Counted from the first letter of the stretch, positions 1 to 8,230 are shown. The stretch is DNA of 64,000 bases from Tsukamurella pulmonis (GCF_900103175.1 NZ_FNLF01000002.1:3982136-4046135); one strand, 5' to 3'. Made by a program: numbers and translations. Notes: a model not told the origin generated them from the sequence alone.

Positions 1-121
1 CCTCCGCGCGGTCGAACGCGGCCTCCAGGCCCTCCATGATCTCGGGGTTGAGGGCGTTCCGCGCTTCGGGGCGCTGGAACTCGATGACGGCGACGTTGTC
101 CTCCAGCGTGTAACCAATCAT
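1..121 (-). CDS. echA6: Enoyl-CoA hydratase/isomerase (crotonase family), N-terminal fragment
   Basis: Only the first 40 codons are in the window; the gene runs off the left edge. The protein starts MIGYTLEDNVAVIEFQRPEA and continues RNALNPEIM, which is the N-terminal beta-strand plus RPEARNAL motif of crotonases that bind acyl-CoA. The ATG is at 121-119. A -10 box TAGATT (129-134, minus strand) ends 7 bases before it, so the mRNA is probably leaderless. In M. tuberculosis echA6 lies beside accD3, as here, and its protein also begins MIG, so EchA6 is the likely ortholog. The catalytic region cannot be seen. Confidence 0.8.
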   Translation of the reverse strand, partial: MIGYTLEDNVAVIEFQRPEARNALNPEIMEGLEAAFDRAE

Positions 122-144
122 GGCCCGCAATCTACGCTACGGGG
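122..144. promoter_or_regulatory. 23-bp divergent promoter with overlapping -10 boxes
   Basis: The whole intergenic space is 23 bases. On the minus strand TAGATT (129-134) is a -10 box 7 bases from the hydratase ATG; on the plus strand TACGCT (133-138) is a -10 box 6 bases from the GTG at 145. The two boxes share bases 133-134. Both genes would be leaderless. Confidence 0.6.
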
Positions 145-1281
145 GTGAAGGATGTCGTCGTGGTCGGTGCTGGCCAGGCCGGTTTGTCGGCCGCCTATTT
201 CCTTCCCAGGTTCGGGATCGACAATTCTGTTGTCCTCGATCACAACTCGGGGCCGGGCGGCGCGTGGCGGCAGCGCTGGCCGTCGCTGACGCTGCGCGCG
301 GCCAACCGCGTGCACGACCTCCCCGGATGGGGACTGCAGGACGCGCTCGGCACCGATTGCGATGACATCCCCGCCTCCACCGGCGTCGCGCAGTACTTCG
401 GGGAGTACGAGAAGCGCTTCGGCATCGACGTGCACCGACCCGCCCACGTCGCCTCGGTCTCGCGCTGCGACGACGGCTTCCTGGTGGCCGGGCACGGCGC
501 CGAGGGGCCCTTCGAGTACCGCACGCGCGCCGTCATCAACAGCACCGGCACGTGGGACAGCCCGTTCTGGCCGACGGTCCGCGGGGCCGCCTCGTTCCGG
601 GGGGTGCAGCTGCACGCGCACGACTACCGGACCGCGGAGCCCTTCGCCGGGAAGACCGTCGCCGTGGTCGGCGCGGGCATCACGGCCGTACAGCTGCTGC
701 TGGAGATCTCCGCGGTCGCCGACACGCTGTGGTTCACCCGCCGCGAGGTGCAGTGGGACACCACGCCCTTCGACCCCGACAAGGGCCGGCGCGCGGTGGC
801 GCGGGTCGAGGAGCGGGTGCGGGCGGGGCTGCCGCCCGGGTCCGTCGTCTCGGTGACCGGCCTGCCGATGACCGAGGCCATGCGCCGCGGCATCGAGGCC
901 GGGGTGCTGGTCCGGCAGCCGATGTTCGCCGCGCTCACCCCCGACGGTCCGCTCCTCGCCGACGGTTCGGTCGCGGCGGCCGACGTGATCCTGTGGTGCA
1001 CCGGCTTCCGCTACTCGATGGACCACCTCGCGCCGCTGAACCTGCGCTCCCCCGGCGGCGGCATCGTGATGACCGGCCGGCTCGCCACCGAGGTCGCGGG
1101 CGAGCCGCGGCTGCACCTGCTGGGCTACGGCCCGTCCGCGTCGACGATCGGCGCGAACCGGGCGGGGCGGGAGGCGGCGCGAGCGATCTCCGAGGTCCTC
1201 GGCGTGGACGCGTCCGGCGCTCAGGGCCGGATGGGGCGGGGCAGCTCGACGCCCGGGGCGAGGGGGCTCAGCGCAGGTTGA
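145..1281 (+). CDS. FAD/NAD(P)-binding flavoprotein monooxygenase-like oxidoreductase
   Basis: A 378-residue flavoprotein. A first Rossmann motif GAGQAG (residues 8-13) binds FAD. A second nucleotide motif GAGITA (about 175-180) would bind NADPH, and LWCTGFRY (about 281-288) is the late ATG-type motif of flavin monooxygenases and related reductases. This two-dinucleotide layout fits the flavin monooxygenase/thioredoxin-reductase-like superfamily; the substrate is unknown. GTG 145 was chosen because the Rossmann strand begins just after it and a -10 box TACGCT ends 6 bases upstream. Its 3' end overlaps the convergent aldo/keto reductase gene by 14 bases. It has no counterpart between echA6 and accD3 in the M. 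tuberculosis layout I recall, so it is probably an insertion. Confidence 0.85.
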   Translation: MKDVVVVGAGQAGLSAAYFLPRFGIDNSVVLDHNSGPGGAWRQRWPSLTLRAANRVHDLPGWGLQDALGTDCDDIPASTGVAQYFGEYEKRFGIDVHRPAHVASVSRCDDGFLVAGHGAEGPFEYRTRAVINSTGTWDSPFWPTVRGAASFRGVQLHAHDYRTAEPFAGKTVAVVGAGITAVQLLLEISAVADTLWFTRREVQWDTTPFDPDKGRRAVARVEERVRAGLPPGSVVSVTGLPMTEAMRRGIEAGVLVRQPMFAALTPDGPLLADGSVAAADVILWCTGFRYSMDHLAPLNLRSPGGGIVMTGRLATEVAGEPRLHLLGYGPSASTIGANRAGREAARAISEVLGVDASGAQGRMGRGSSTPGARGLSAG

Positions 1282-2092
1282 ACGTGGCCGGATCGGGGCC
1301 GATGCGCTGACCGGGGACGGCGCTGATCCGGGCGACCTCGTCGGCGGAGAGCTCGAAGCCGAAGACGTCGAAGTTCTCGGCGATGCGCGCGGGCGTCACC
1401 GACTTGGGGATCACGACGTTGCCCAGCTGCAGGTGCCAGCGCAGGATCGCCTGCGCGGGGGTCACGCCGTGCGCGGCGGCGACCTCGGTGATCACGGGAT
1501 CCTTGAGGGACTCGCCCTGCCCCAGCGGGGACCAGGCCTCGGTGGCGATGCCGTGCTCGGCGTGGAAGGCGCGCAGTTCGTCCTGCGGCAGGCCGGGGTG
1601 CAGCTCGATCTGGTTGACGGTCGGGGTCTCGCCGGTCTCGTCGATCACGCGGCGCAGCGCCTCGACGGTGAAGTTGCTGACGCCGATGGCCTTCGCGCGC
1701 CCCTCGTCGCGGATCCGCTGGAAGGCCTTGAACGTGTCGACGTAGCGGTCGTATTCGAGGACGGGCCAGTGGATGAGGTACAGGTCCACGTAGTCGGTGC
1801 CGAGGCGCTCGAGCGAACCGTCGAAGGCGCGCAGCGTCTCGTCGAAGCCCTGGTCCGAGTTCCACAACTTGGTGGTCAGGAACACCTCGTCGCGGGCGAG
1901 GCCACTCTCGGCGATCGCGCGGCCGGTGCCGGCCTCGTTCTCGTAGACCTTGGCCGTGTCGATCGAGCGATAACCGACGCGCAGGGCCTCCGCGACGGCG
2001 TCGCGCGCACCGTCGTCCGGGACCTGCCAGACGCCGAAGCCGAGCTGGGGGATGGGCGTTCCGTTATTGAGCTTCACGTTCGGTACGGTCAT
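1268..2092 (-). CDS. Aldo/keto reductase
   Basis: A 274-residue cytosolic NADPH-dependent reductase of the AKR superfamily (AKR5-like, 2,5-diketo-gluconate reductase type). The start MTVPNVKLNNG leads into the barrel signature. Visible catalytic-tetrad regions are DTAKVYENE (Asp and Tyr, about residues 46-54), LTTKLWNSD (Lys, about 75) and YLIHWP (His, about 107). The C-terminal signature VIPKSVTPARIAEN contacts the NADPH phosphate. ATG 2092 is preferred over an upstream in-frame ATG because the family starts at MTVP. It is convergent with the flavoprotein gene and divergent from accD3. The natural aldehyde or ketone substrate cannot be told. Confidence 0.93.
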   Translation of the reverse strand: MTVPNVKLNNGTPIPQLGFGVWQVPDDGARDAVAEALRVGYRSIDTAKVYENEAGTGRAIAESGLARDEVFLTTKLWNSDQGFDETLRAFDGSLERLGTDYVDLYLIHWPVLEYDRYVDTFKAFQRIRDEGRAKAIGVSNFTVEALRRVIDETGETPTVNQIELHPGLPQDELRAFHAEHGIATEAWSPLGQGESLKDPVITEVAAAHGVTPAQAILRWHLQLGNVVIPKSVTPARIAENFDVFGFELSADEVARISAVPGQRIGPDPATFNLR

Positions 2093-2143
2093 GGCACGAA
2101 CAACGCGTCCGCGGCGCTCGATGTTCCCAGTAACCTGAATTCC

Positions 2144-3649
2144 ATGGCGATCACCGCGCAGGACCTCATCGATGCGATCCTCGACCGCGGCACCTTCACC
2201 AGCTGGGACGGCCCGCTGGTCGACGTCCACCCCGACGCGGAGTACGCCGCCGCCCTCCAGCGCGCCCGCGAGCACTCCCACCACGACGAGGCCGTCATCA
2301 CCGGCGAGGGCCGCATCCGCGGGCAACGGGTGGCGCTCATCGCGTGCGACTTCGGCTTCCTCGGCGGCTCGATCGGCGTGGCCGCGGCCGAGCGGATCGT
2401 CACCGCGGTCGAGCGCGCGACGGCGCTGCGGCTGCCGCTGCTGGCGACGCCCACCTCGGGCGGCACGCGGATGCAGGAGGGCACCGTCGCCTTCCTGCAG
2501 ATGGTGAAGATCTCGGCGGCCGTCACCCTGCACAAGCAGTCGGGCCTGCCCTACCTGGTGTACCTGCGCGATCCCACGATGGGTGGGGTCTTCGCGTCGT
2601 GGGGCTCGCTGGGACACGTCACCATCGCCGAGCCCGGCGCGCGGATCGGCTTCCTCGGCCCGCGCGTCTACGAGGCGCTGCGCGGCGAGCCCTTCCCGGA
2701 CGGGGTGCAGACCGCCGAGCACCTCTTCGAGCGCGGCCTCATCGACGGGGTGGTTCCGCTGCGGTTCGTCCGGCTGCTCGCGCACCGCACGCTCCGGGTC
2801 CTCGCCGGCCAGCAGGACGCCGATCCGCTCGCGCCGCACCTGGGCGACCGGGAGGAGCTCGACGCCACCGACGACGGCACCCCGGCGTGGGAATCGGTGC
2901 GGATCAGCCGCGAGCCCGACCGCCCCGGCGTGCGCGCCTTCCTGCGGCACTCGGCCACGGACCGGCTGCCGCTCTCGGGCACCGGCGAGGGCGAGACCGA
3001 CCACACCCTGCTGCTCTCGCTCGCGCGGGTGCAGGGCTATCCGTGCGTCGTGGTCGGGCAGGACACCACCCGCGCCGACGGTGCCGCACTCCCCCTGCTC
3101 GGCCCCGCGGCGCTGCGCGCGGCCCGGCGCGGCATGCGGCTGGCCGCCGAGCTGCGGCTGCCGCTGGTCCTGGTGATCGACACCTGGGGCGCGGCGCTCT
3201 CGCCCGAGGCGGAGGAGGGCGGCCTCGCGGGCGAGGTGGCGCGCAGCCTCTCGGACCTCGTCACGCTCACGGTCCCGACGGTGTCGGTGCTGCTCGGCCA
3301 GGGCACGGGCGGCGGCGCGCTGGCGATGCTGCCCGCCGACCGGGTGCTGTGCGCGCAGCACGCCTGGCTCGCACCGCTGCCGCCGGAGGGGGCGAGCGCG
3401 GTGATGTACCGCGACACCGAGCATGCGGCGGAGATGGCGGACCGGCAGCGGATCCGCGCGGCCGATCTGCTGGCGGACGGCATCGTCGACCGGGTGATCC
3501 CGGAGCGCCCCGATGCCGCACAGGAGCCCACCGAGTTCTCCCGCCGGGTGGGCCTCGCGGTGAGCGACGCGCTCGCGGAGCTCTCGCTGATCCCCGATCC
3601 CATCCGGATCAGCCGCCGGCTGGACCGCTACCGCTTCCTGGGCCGCTGA
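2144..3649 (+). CDS. accD3: Fused acyl-CoA carboxylase carboxyltransferase (AccD3-like)
   Basis: A 501-residue protein with two crotonase-fold halves. The first (about 1-235) resembles the AccD beta subunit, with TSGGTRMQEG near residue 105 and a GGVFASWGSLG turn near 150. The second (about 270-480) resembles AccA, with GQGTGGGALAML near 384. Such fused subunits transfer carboxyl from biotin to acyl-CoA. M. tuberculosis AccD3 (Rv0904c) has about this length and sits beside echA6. A -10 box TAACCT (2131-2136) ends 7 bases before ATG 2144, so the message is probably leaderless. No zinc-finger Cys cluster typical of E. coli AccD is visible. No biotin carboxylase gene is nearby, so the partner must be encoded elsewhere. 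Confidence 0.9.
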   Translation: MAITAQDLIDAILDRGTFTSWDGPLVDVHPDAEYAAALQRAREHSHHDEAVITGEGRIRGQRVALIACDFGFLGGSIGVAAAERIVTAVERATALRLPLLATPTSGGTRMQEGTVAFLQMVKISAAVTLHKQSGLPYLVYLRDPTMGGVFASWGSLGHVTIAEPGARIGFLGPRVYEALRGEPFPDGVQTAEHLFERGLIDGVVPLRFVRLLAHRTLRVLAGQQDADPLAPHLGDREELDATDDGTPAWESVRISREPDRPGVRAFLRHSATDRLPLSGTGEGETDHTLLLSLARVQGYPCVVVGQDTTRADGAALPLLGPAALRAARRGMRLAAELRLPLVLVIDTWGAALSPEAEEGGLAGEVARSLSDLVTLTVPTVSVLLGQGTGGGALAMLPADRVLCAQHAWLAPLPPEGASAVMYRDTEHAAEMADRQRIRAADLLADGIVDRVIPERPDAAQEPTEFSRRVGLAVSDALAELSLIPDPIRISRRLDRYRFLGR

Positions 3650-3658
3650 CGGGGCCGG

Positions 3659-4183
3659 TCAGTCGTCGACGGTGACGCCCCACTGCACCCGCGCGGGATC
3701 GACGGTGGTGACGGTGACGACGACGTCGTGCCGATGACCCTGCGCCGTCATCGCACAGCTCTGCCTCGCTCCGACGGTGCCGGGCAGGCCGCCCGCGCAG
3801 GTCACGGTGTCGACGCGGCGGTCGCGGGCGAGCACCTCGCGGGTGCGCTGCTCGAGCTCGGCGACGGTGACCCGCTGGCCCGAGCGCGGAACGCCGGCGA
3901 CGGTCGAGTCCCAGTTGACCCGGTCACCATCGACGTCGGTGACCGTGAGGTGCACGGCGAACTCCTCGTCGCCCCGGTCCAGGACGCACGACTGCGCCGC
4001 GCCGACCTCGGCCTTGAGGCCGCCGTCGCAGTGCAGGTGATCGGTCGGTGCCGCCGCTACGCGGGCCAGGGTGCCCGATTCGACCTGCTCCTGGTCGATC
4101 TCGGGCGGCGAGATCATGGACCAGCACAGCGCGACCGCGACGCCGGCACCGCCGACGACGACCGCGACCGCCCGCAGACCCAT
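3659..4183 (-). CDS. Membrane-anchored protein with two tandem DUF4333 domains
   Basis: A 174-residue protein. An N-terminal hydrophobic segment (about 4-23, VAVVVGGAGVAVALCW) is a signal anchor. Two related outer domains follow, each with the pattern C-x-GGL...G...SC...VTV (about 52-96 and 121-172), which is the DUF4333 signature common in Mycobacteriales. The paired cysteines in each domain (LHCDGGL/QSCVLD and VTCAGGL/QSCAMT) probably form disulfides outside the membrane. The function is unknown. It converges on accD3 with a 9-base gap. The tandem arrangement is less common than a single domain. Confidence 0.85.
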   Translation of the reverse strand: MGLRAVAVVVGGAGVAVALCWSMISPPEIDQEQVESGTLARVAAAPTDHLHCDGGLKAEVGAAQSCVLDRGDEEFAVHLTVTDVDGDRVNWDSTVAGVPRSGQRVTVAELEQRTREVLARDRRVDTVTCAGGLPGTVGARQSCAMTAQGHRHDVVVTVTTVDPARVQWGVTVDD

Positions 4184-4313
4184 CGTGACTCGTTTCCGTG
4201 ACTAAACTCCGCCTTCACCATGCGTGAATTGCGTTTACTGAATCACGAGTCGGTTGCGATCTCAATATCCGAGTGAGCGGCGTCGCACTTTCCCGTCCCT
4301 GGTGCGCGCGGTC
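4184..4313. other. Short intergenic stretch upstream of the DUF4333 gene
   Basis: This space separates the end of mntH from the start of the DUF4333 gene, both on the minus strand. A possible -10 TAGTCA (about 4198-4203, minus strand) lies upstream of the DUF4333 start. I see no strong hairpin. Confidence 0.3.
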
Positions 4314-5558
4314 TCAGCCGGTGAAAGTGAGCACGATGAGCGCCCCGTTCAGCGCGACGATGAGCGCGCCGGCCAGCGCGGAGGCCCAGCGCAGGGGCGC
4401 ACGGTCGACGAACTCCCCCATCAGCGCGCGATCGGAGGTGTAGCGGCGCAGCGGCAGCAGCGCGAACGGGATGCCGAAGCTCAGCACGACCTGGGAGATG
4501 ATCAGCGCCTGGGTGGGCGGCACACCGATGGCCAGCACGCCGATCGCGGGGATCATCGTGATCAGCCGCCGCACCACCACCGGGATCCGCTGGCGCAGCA
4601 GCCCCGCCATGATGGTGCCGCCCGCGTAGCTGCCGACCGACGTGGAGGCGAGGCCGGAGGCCAGCAGCCCGAGTGCGAACAGCCCGGCGACGATCGGCCC
4701 GAGCGCGTCCCGGACCGCGGCGTGCGCGCCCTCGATCGAGTCGGTGCCCTCGCGGCCGTACAGCGCGCTCGCGGCGAGCACCAGCAACGCGATGTTCACG
4801 GCGCCGGCGATGACGAGCGCCAGGATCACGTCGATCCGGGTGACCTTGAGCAGGCGGCGCGCGCGCTCGGCCCGCCCGGTCGCGGGCGGCGCGCCGTGCC
4901 GGTCGACGACCAGCGCCGAGTGCAGGTAGATCGCGTGCGGCATGACGGTGGCGCCCAGCATCGACGCGGCCAGCAGCACGGTCTCGGTGCCCTGCAGGCG
5001 CGGCACCAGGCCGCCGAGGACGGCGCCGGCGTCGGGCGGCGCGACGATCAGGCCCGCCAGGAAGCCGACCACGATGATCGCGAGCATGCCGATGATGACC
5101 AGCTCGAACCGGTACTGCCGGCGACCGTCGGCGAGCGTGAGCAGCACCGTCGAGATCACGCCGACGATGAGCCCGCCCCACACCAGCGGGACGCCGAACA
5201 ACAGATTCAGGGCGAGCGCACCGCCGATCACCTCGGCGATGTCGGTGGCGGCGGCCACCAGCTCGGCCTGGCCCCAGAACGCGAGGCGGGCGCGCCGCGG
5301 CAGCCGGTCACCGAGCACCTGCGGCAACGAACGACCGGTGACCACGCCCAGCTTCGCCGACTGGTACTGGATCATCACGGCCATCACGTTGGCCAGCACC
5401 AGGACCCAGACCAACAGGTAGCCGTACTTCGCGCCGGCGGTGACGTTCGCGGCGACGTTGCCCGGATCGACGTAGGCGATGGCGGCGACGAAGGCGGGCC
5501 CCAGGAGCATGAGCGCACGCGCCGGGGTCTGCTTCTGCGCGACGGTATCGGTGAGCAC
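4314..5558 (-). CDS. mntH: Nramp-family manganese/divalent metal transporter (MntH)
   Basis: A 414-residue polytopic inner-membrane proton-coupled importer of Mn2+ and related metals. The metal-binding motifs of the family are present: DPGN in TM1 (YVDPGNVAANV, about residues 31-41) and the TM6 motif MPHAIYLHSAL (about 206-216). About eleven hydrophobic helices can be counted, the usual number. Start GTG 5558 has a -10 box TAGCCT (5565-5570, minus strand) 6 bases upstream, so the transcript is probably leaderless. A perfect inverted repeat at 5584-5599 overlaps the expected -35 region and is a candidate operator for a DtxR-family manganese regulator. Confidence 0.95.
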   Translation of the reverse strand: MLTDTVAQKQTPARALMLLGPAFVAAIAYVDPGNVAANVTAGAKYGYLLVWVLVLANVMAVMIQYQSAKLGVVTGRSLPQVLGDRLPRRARLAFWGQAELVAAATDIAEVIGGALALNLLFGVPLVWGGLIVGVISTVLLTLADGRRQYRFELVIIGMLAIIVVGFLAGLIVAPPDAGAVLGGLVPRLQGTETVLLAASMLGATVMPHAIYLHSALVVDRHGAPPATGRAERARRLLKVTRIDVILALVIAGAVNIALLVLAASALYGREGTDSIEGAHAAVRDALGPIVAGLFALGLLASGLASTSVGSYAGGTIMAGLLRQRIPVVVRRLITMIPAIGVLAIGVPPTQALIISQVVLSFGIPFALLPLRRYTSDRALMGEFVDRAPLRWASALAGALIVALNGALIVLTFTG

Positions 5559-5583
5559 GTTGCGAGGCTATGCGAAGAAGAGT

Positions 5584-5599
5584 TTTCGGTCAACCGAAA
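5584..5599. promoter_or_regulatory. Candidate MntR-type operator of mntH
   Basis: TTTCGGTCAACCGAAA is a perfect 7-bp inverted repeat with a 2-base spacer. It sits where the -35 element of the mntH promoter should be (-10 at 5565-5570), so a bound protein would block polymerase. Its size and AT-ends/GC-core layout fit DtxR/MntR-family boxes; the exact regulator is inferred from the target gene. Confidence 0.65.
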
Positions 5600-5646
5600 C
5601 CTTGCGCGCTGGGCGCCCGGACACGCTACGGCCCTAGGCTGCATCC

Positions 5647-6447
5647 ATGAGCACTCGCGACCACGGCGATCCCGGTGACGCCCCCACTCTCGCCCCGCCC
5701 CTGACGGACGTCGCCGAGCCCCGGCGCCCCTCCCCCGCCGAGGAGGCGCGCACCGTCGCCGCGGCCACCAATACCGCGACGCTCGGCAGCCTCTCCGCCG
5801 ACGGTGGCCCCTGGGCCTCGCTGGTGACCTACGGGCTCCTCGGCGGCGACCCCGTGCTCTGCGTCTCGCACATGGCCGAACACGGCCGCAACCTGCAGCG
5901 CGATCCCCGCGCGAGCCTGTCGATCGTGGCGCCCGACGCCCCGTCGGACCCGCTCGCCAATGCCCGGATCACCCTGGCCGGCACCGTCCGCCGGCCCGAC
6001 GGGGAGCTCCTCACCGCCGCCCGGGAGGCGCACCTGGCCGCGGTGCCCGCTGCGCGGTACTACATCGACTACAGCGATTTCACCGTGTGGCTGCTCGACG
6101 TCGAGCGGGTGCGCTGGGTGGGCGGCTACGGGCGCATGGACTCGGCGTCGCGCGCGGATTACGCGGCCGCGGAGCCCGATCCGGTGACGCCGCACGCCGC
6201 GGGCGCGGTGCGCCACCTCAACGACGACCACGCGCAGGCGCTGCTGGACATGGCGCGGGCCCTCGGCGGCTACCCCGACGCCACGGTCGCCCGCTGCGAG
6301 CGGGCCGACCGGTACGGCCTGGACCTGCGCGTGGAGACGCCGCGCGGCTGGGCGGTCACCCGCGTGGGCTACCTCGAGCCACTGAGCGCGCCCGCCGAAC
6401 TGCGGCAGGCCACCGTCGCCCTGGCCCGGCTGGCCGCCGCGCAGTAG
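5647..6447 (+). CDS. Pyridoxamine-phosphate-oxidase-like protein with DUF2470 domain (HugZ-like)
   Basis: A 266-residue two-domain protein. An N-terminal split-barrel FMN-binding-like domain (about 35-165; LGSLSADGGPWASLVTY, RNLQRDPRASL) is followed by a DUF2470 domain (about 183-262; HLNDDHAQALLDMARALGG). This layout is that of HugZ/HutZ proteins, in which the fold binds or degrades heme; it is also found in plastid glutamyl-tRNA-reductase-binding proteins. Heme handling is therefore plausible but not shown. ATG 5647 has a -10 TAGGCT (5635-5640) 6 bases upstream, so it is probably leaderless. It is divergent from mntH. Confidence 0.85.
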   Translation: MSTRDHGDPGDAPTLAPPLTDVAEPRRPSPAEEARTVAAATNTATLGSLSADGGPWASLVTYGLLGGDPVLCVSHMAEHGRNLQRDPRASLSIVAPDAPSDPLANARITLAGTVRRPDGELLTAAREAHLAAVPAARYYIDYSDFTVWLLDVERVRWVGGYGRMDSASRADYAAAEPDPVTPHAAGAVRHLNDDHAQALLDMARALGGYPDATVARCERADRYGLDLRVETPRGWAVTRVGYLEPLSAPAELRQATVALARLAAAQ

Positions 6448-6462
6448 GCGCGCCCCCGCCGC

Positions 6463-8061
6463 TCAGTTCGCCGGCGGCGGGGTGGTGGTCGTGACGGCGG
6501 CCGTCGGCTTCGGCGCCACGGGCTTCGGGGCGACCGGCTTCGGCGCCACCGGCGTGGGCGCGACGGTCGTCGGCACCGGCGCGAGCGTGGTCGTCGGCGT
6601 CACGACAGCGGGCGGCTGCGTGGTGCGCGGCGGCGTGATCACCGGCTCCTGCGTGACGACGGGAGCCTGCGTCGTGACGGGCGGCTGCGTGGTGACGGGG
6701 GCCTGCGTGACGACCGACGGCTGCGTGGTGACGCGCGGCGGCTCCGTCGTCGGGACCGGCGCGACGGTGGCGGTCGGCGCGGGGGTGGTGGCCGCCTCCG
6801 TCGGTGCCGCGGTGGTCGCGGGCGCGCCGGTGGGCGGCACCGTCGAACCCTCCGGCGCTGCCGGAGCTCCGGACGCCGGCGCCCCGGACGTCGGCGCCCC
6901 GGGAGTGCCCGCCTCCGGCCTCGCGGTGCCGGGGGTGGCCGCCGCACCGGACGTGGTCGTGGCGGCGGTCCCGGTGCGGTCGGCCGTGGTGGTCGTCGGG
7001 CTCGCGACCGCGACGGAGACGGACGTGCCGATCGCGGCCTCCAGGCCCGCGCGGCTGCCGGCCCGCACGGTGGCGCCGTCGAGTGCCGCGGCGACGGGGG
7101 CGGTGACCGCCGGATCGGTGTTCACGTTGCCGGGCACCGCCTGGCCGGGAAGCGCGAGCAGCGGCGTGACCGTCGCCGAGGACGGCAGCGGCTCGAGCAC
7201 CACGCCGGGCGCGACGGGCGCGCTCACCGTCGTGGTCGTGGTCGTGGTCGTCGTCGTGGCGGTGTAGACCGGCGCGAGGATGCGGGCCTGATCCCGCACG
7301 TCCACGACGCGGCCGGGCGTCACGGCCCAGACGGGGAAGAACGGGTCGGGGTAGCGCGGATTGATCCGGCGGTACGGGTTGGAGCCGAGGTTGATCGTGA
7401 TGGAGACCGAGATGATCGGCTGCGGCCGCGGCCGGGTCCAGTTGCGCGGGTACACCCAGATCACCGGGACGTCCGCGCGGAAGCCCGGATCGAACCAGGG
7501 CCGCGGGTAACCGGGGCGCAGCCACGGGCGGGGCTGGTCCGGCGTCCACGGCCGCACGCCCAGCTGGCGGCCGTAGAGGGTCCAGCAGGTCTGGGTCTGC
7601 GCCTGCACGCCCGCGATCCACGATCCCCAGCGGCCCGTCTCGCAGATCGCGCGGAAGGCGTCGATCTGCTGCGGCGTGTACTGCCACGGCCGGGTGTTCA
7701 CCGGCCGGGACAGCGGCGCGGGCGGAGCGGGCTGCGGCGCCACCGCGAGCCCCGGGACCGGCGGGGCGGGCGGGTAGTAGACGGTGGTGTTCCCGCTCGT
7801 GGAGGTGATGGTTCCCTGCGGCAGGCCGGCGTTGACGGCCGCCTGCGCGGGGATGGGGTCACCGACCATCGTGACGTCCCGGGGCGGGGCCGCCACCCCG
7901 TCCGTCTGGAAGGCGCCGGGGTTCGAGGTGAACTGGTCGCCCGTGATCGGAGTGAACGCGACGGGCGAGTCCTCCTTCGACGCGTCCTTCCCGCACCCGG
8001 CCAGCAGGCCCGCCACCGAGACCATCGCCACGGCCGCAGCCCCGACCTTCACCCTGTTCAT
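6463..8061 (-). CDS. Large repetitive Thr/Pro-rich lipoprotein
   Basis: A 532-residue predicted lipoprotein. The signal peptide ends in the lipobox LLAGC (Cys about residue 23). A central part (about 155-290) is unusually rich in Trp, Pro and Arg, with segments such as RPWTPDQPRPWLRPGYP. The last 240 residues are low complexity: a run of nine Thr, then Val-Thr-Thr-Gln-Pro repeats (TTQPPVTTQAPVV), and finally PVAPKPVAPKP units. Proline-rich tails of this kind can span the cell wall. I do not recognise the family. ATG 8061 was chosen because it gives the lipoprotein signal directly; a longer in-frame extension upstream would bury it. Confidence 0.8.
   Translation of the reverse strand: MNRVKVGAAAVAMVSVAGLLAGCGKDASKEDSPVAFTPITGDQFTSNPGAFQTDGVAAPPRDVTMVGDPIPAQAAVNAGLPQGTITSTSGNTTVYYPPAPPVPGLAVAPQPAPPAPLSRPVNTRPWQYTPQQIDAFRAICETGRWGSWIAGVQAQTQTCWTLYGRQLGVRPWTPDQPRPWLRPGYPRPWFDPGFRADVPVIWVYPRNWTRPRPQPIISVSITINLGSNPYRRINPRYPDPFFPVWAVTPGRVVDVRDQARILAPVYTATTTTTTTTTTVSAPVAPGVVLEPLPSSATVTPLLALPGQAVPGNVNTDPAVTAPVAAALDGATVRAGSRAGLEAAIGTSVSVAVASPTTTTADRTGTAATTTSGAAATPGTARPEAGTPGAPTSGAPASGAPAAPEGSTVPPTGAPATTAAPTEAATTPAPTATVAPVPTTEPPRVTTQPSVVTQAPVTTQPPVTTQAPVVTQEPVITPPRTTQPPAVVTPTTTLAPVPTTVAPTPVAPKPVAPKPVAPKPTAAVTTTTPPPAN
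6476..7265. repeat. Low-complexity coding repeats in the lipoprotein gene
   Basis: Short tandem units are visible: near-identical 24-base copies coding PVAPK-type units at about 6505-6560; imperfect 18- to 30-base copies coding TTQ-P units at about 6640-6740; and alternating GTG/GTC-type triplets at about 7229-7261 coding a threonine run. They are in frame, so they lengthen or shorten the protein rather than break it. Confidence 0.7.
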
Positions 8062-8187
8062 CTGTCCTCCGACACCGCTCGCCGCCACGGATCGCGGCGA
8101 TATGCCCCCATTCTTATCGGCCCGCGCGGCGAACACCATCGTCGGGACGGGATCGGGACCGATTCGAGACAGTGCGCGAACGCAAGA

Positions 8188-8215
8188 GCCCCGCACCGTC
8201 GAAACGATGCGGGGC
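8188..8215 (-). terminator. Hairpin terminator after the FKBP gene
   Basis: Arms GCCCCGCA (8188-8195) and TGCGGGGC (8208-8215) pair perfectly around a 12-base centre that can itself pair TCG with CGA. It lies about 15 bases beyond the FKBP stop codon. There is only a weak U tract (TCTTGCG), as is usual in high-GC actinobacteria. Confidence 0.65.
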
Positions 8216-8230
8216 CCCGGCTGCGCGGAC

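Noticed and set aside
6480-6750. Possible CRISPR or intergenic tandem array
   Set aside because: The repeats are in frame within the lipoprotein gene and have no unique spacers of fixed length.
7229-7261. GTG/GTC triplet run as a phase-variation tract
   Set aside because: Changes in triplet number keep the frame, and the tract is inside the coding sequence, so it cannot switch the gene off.
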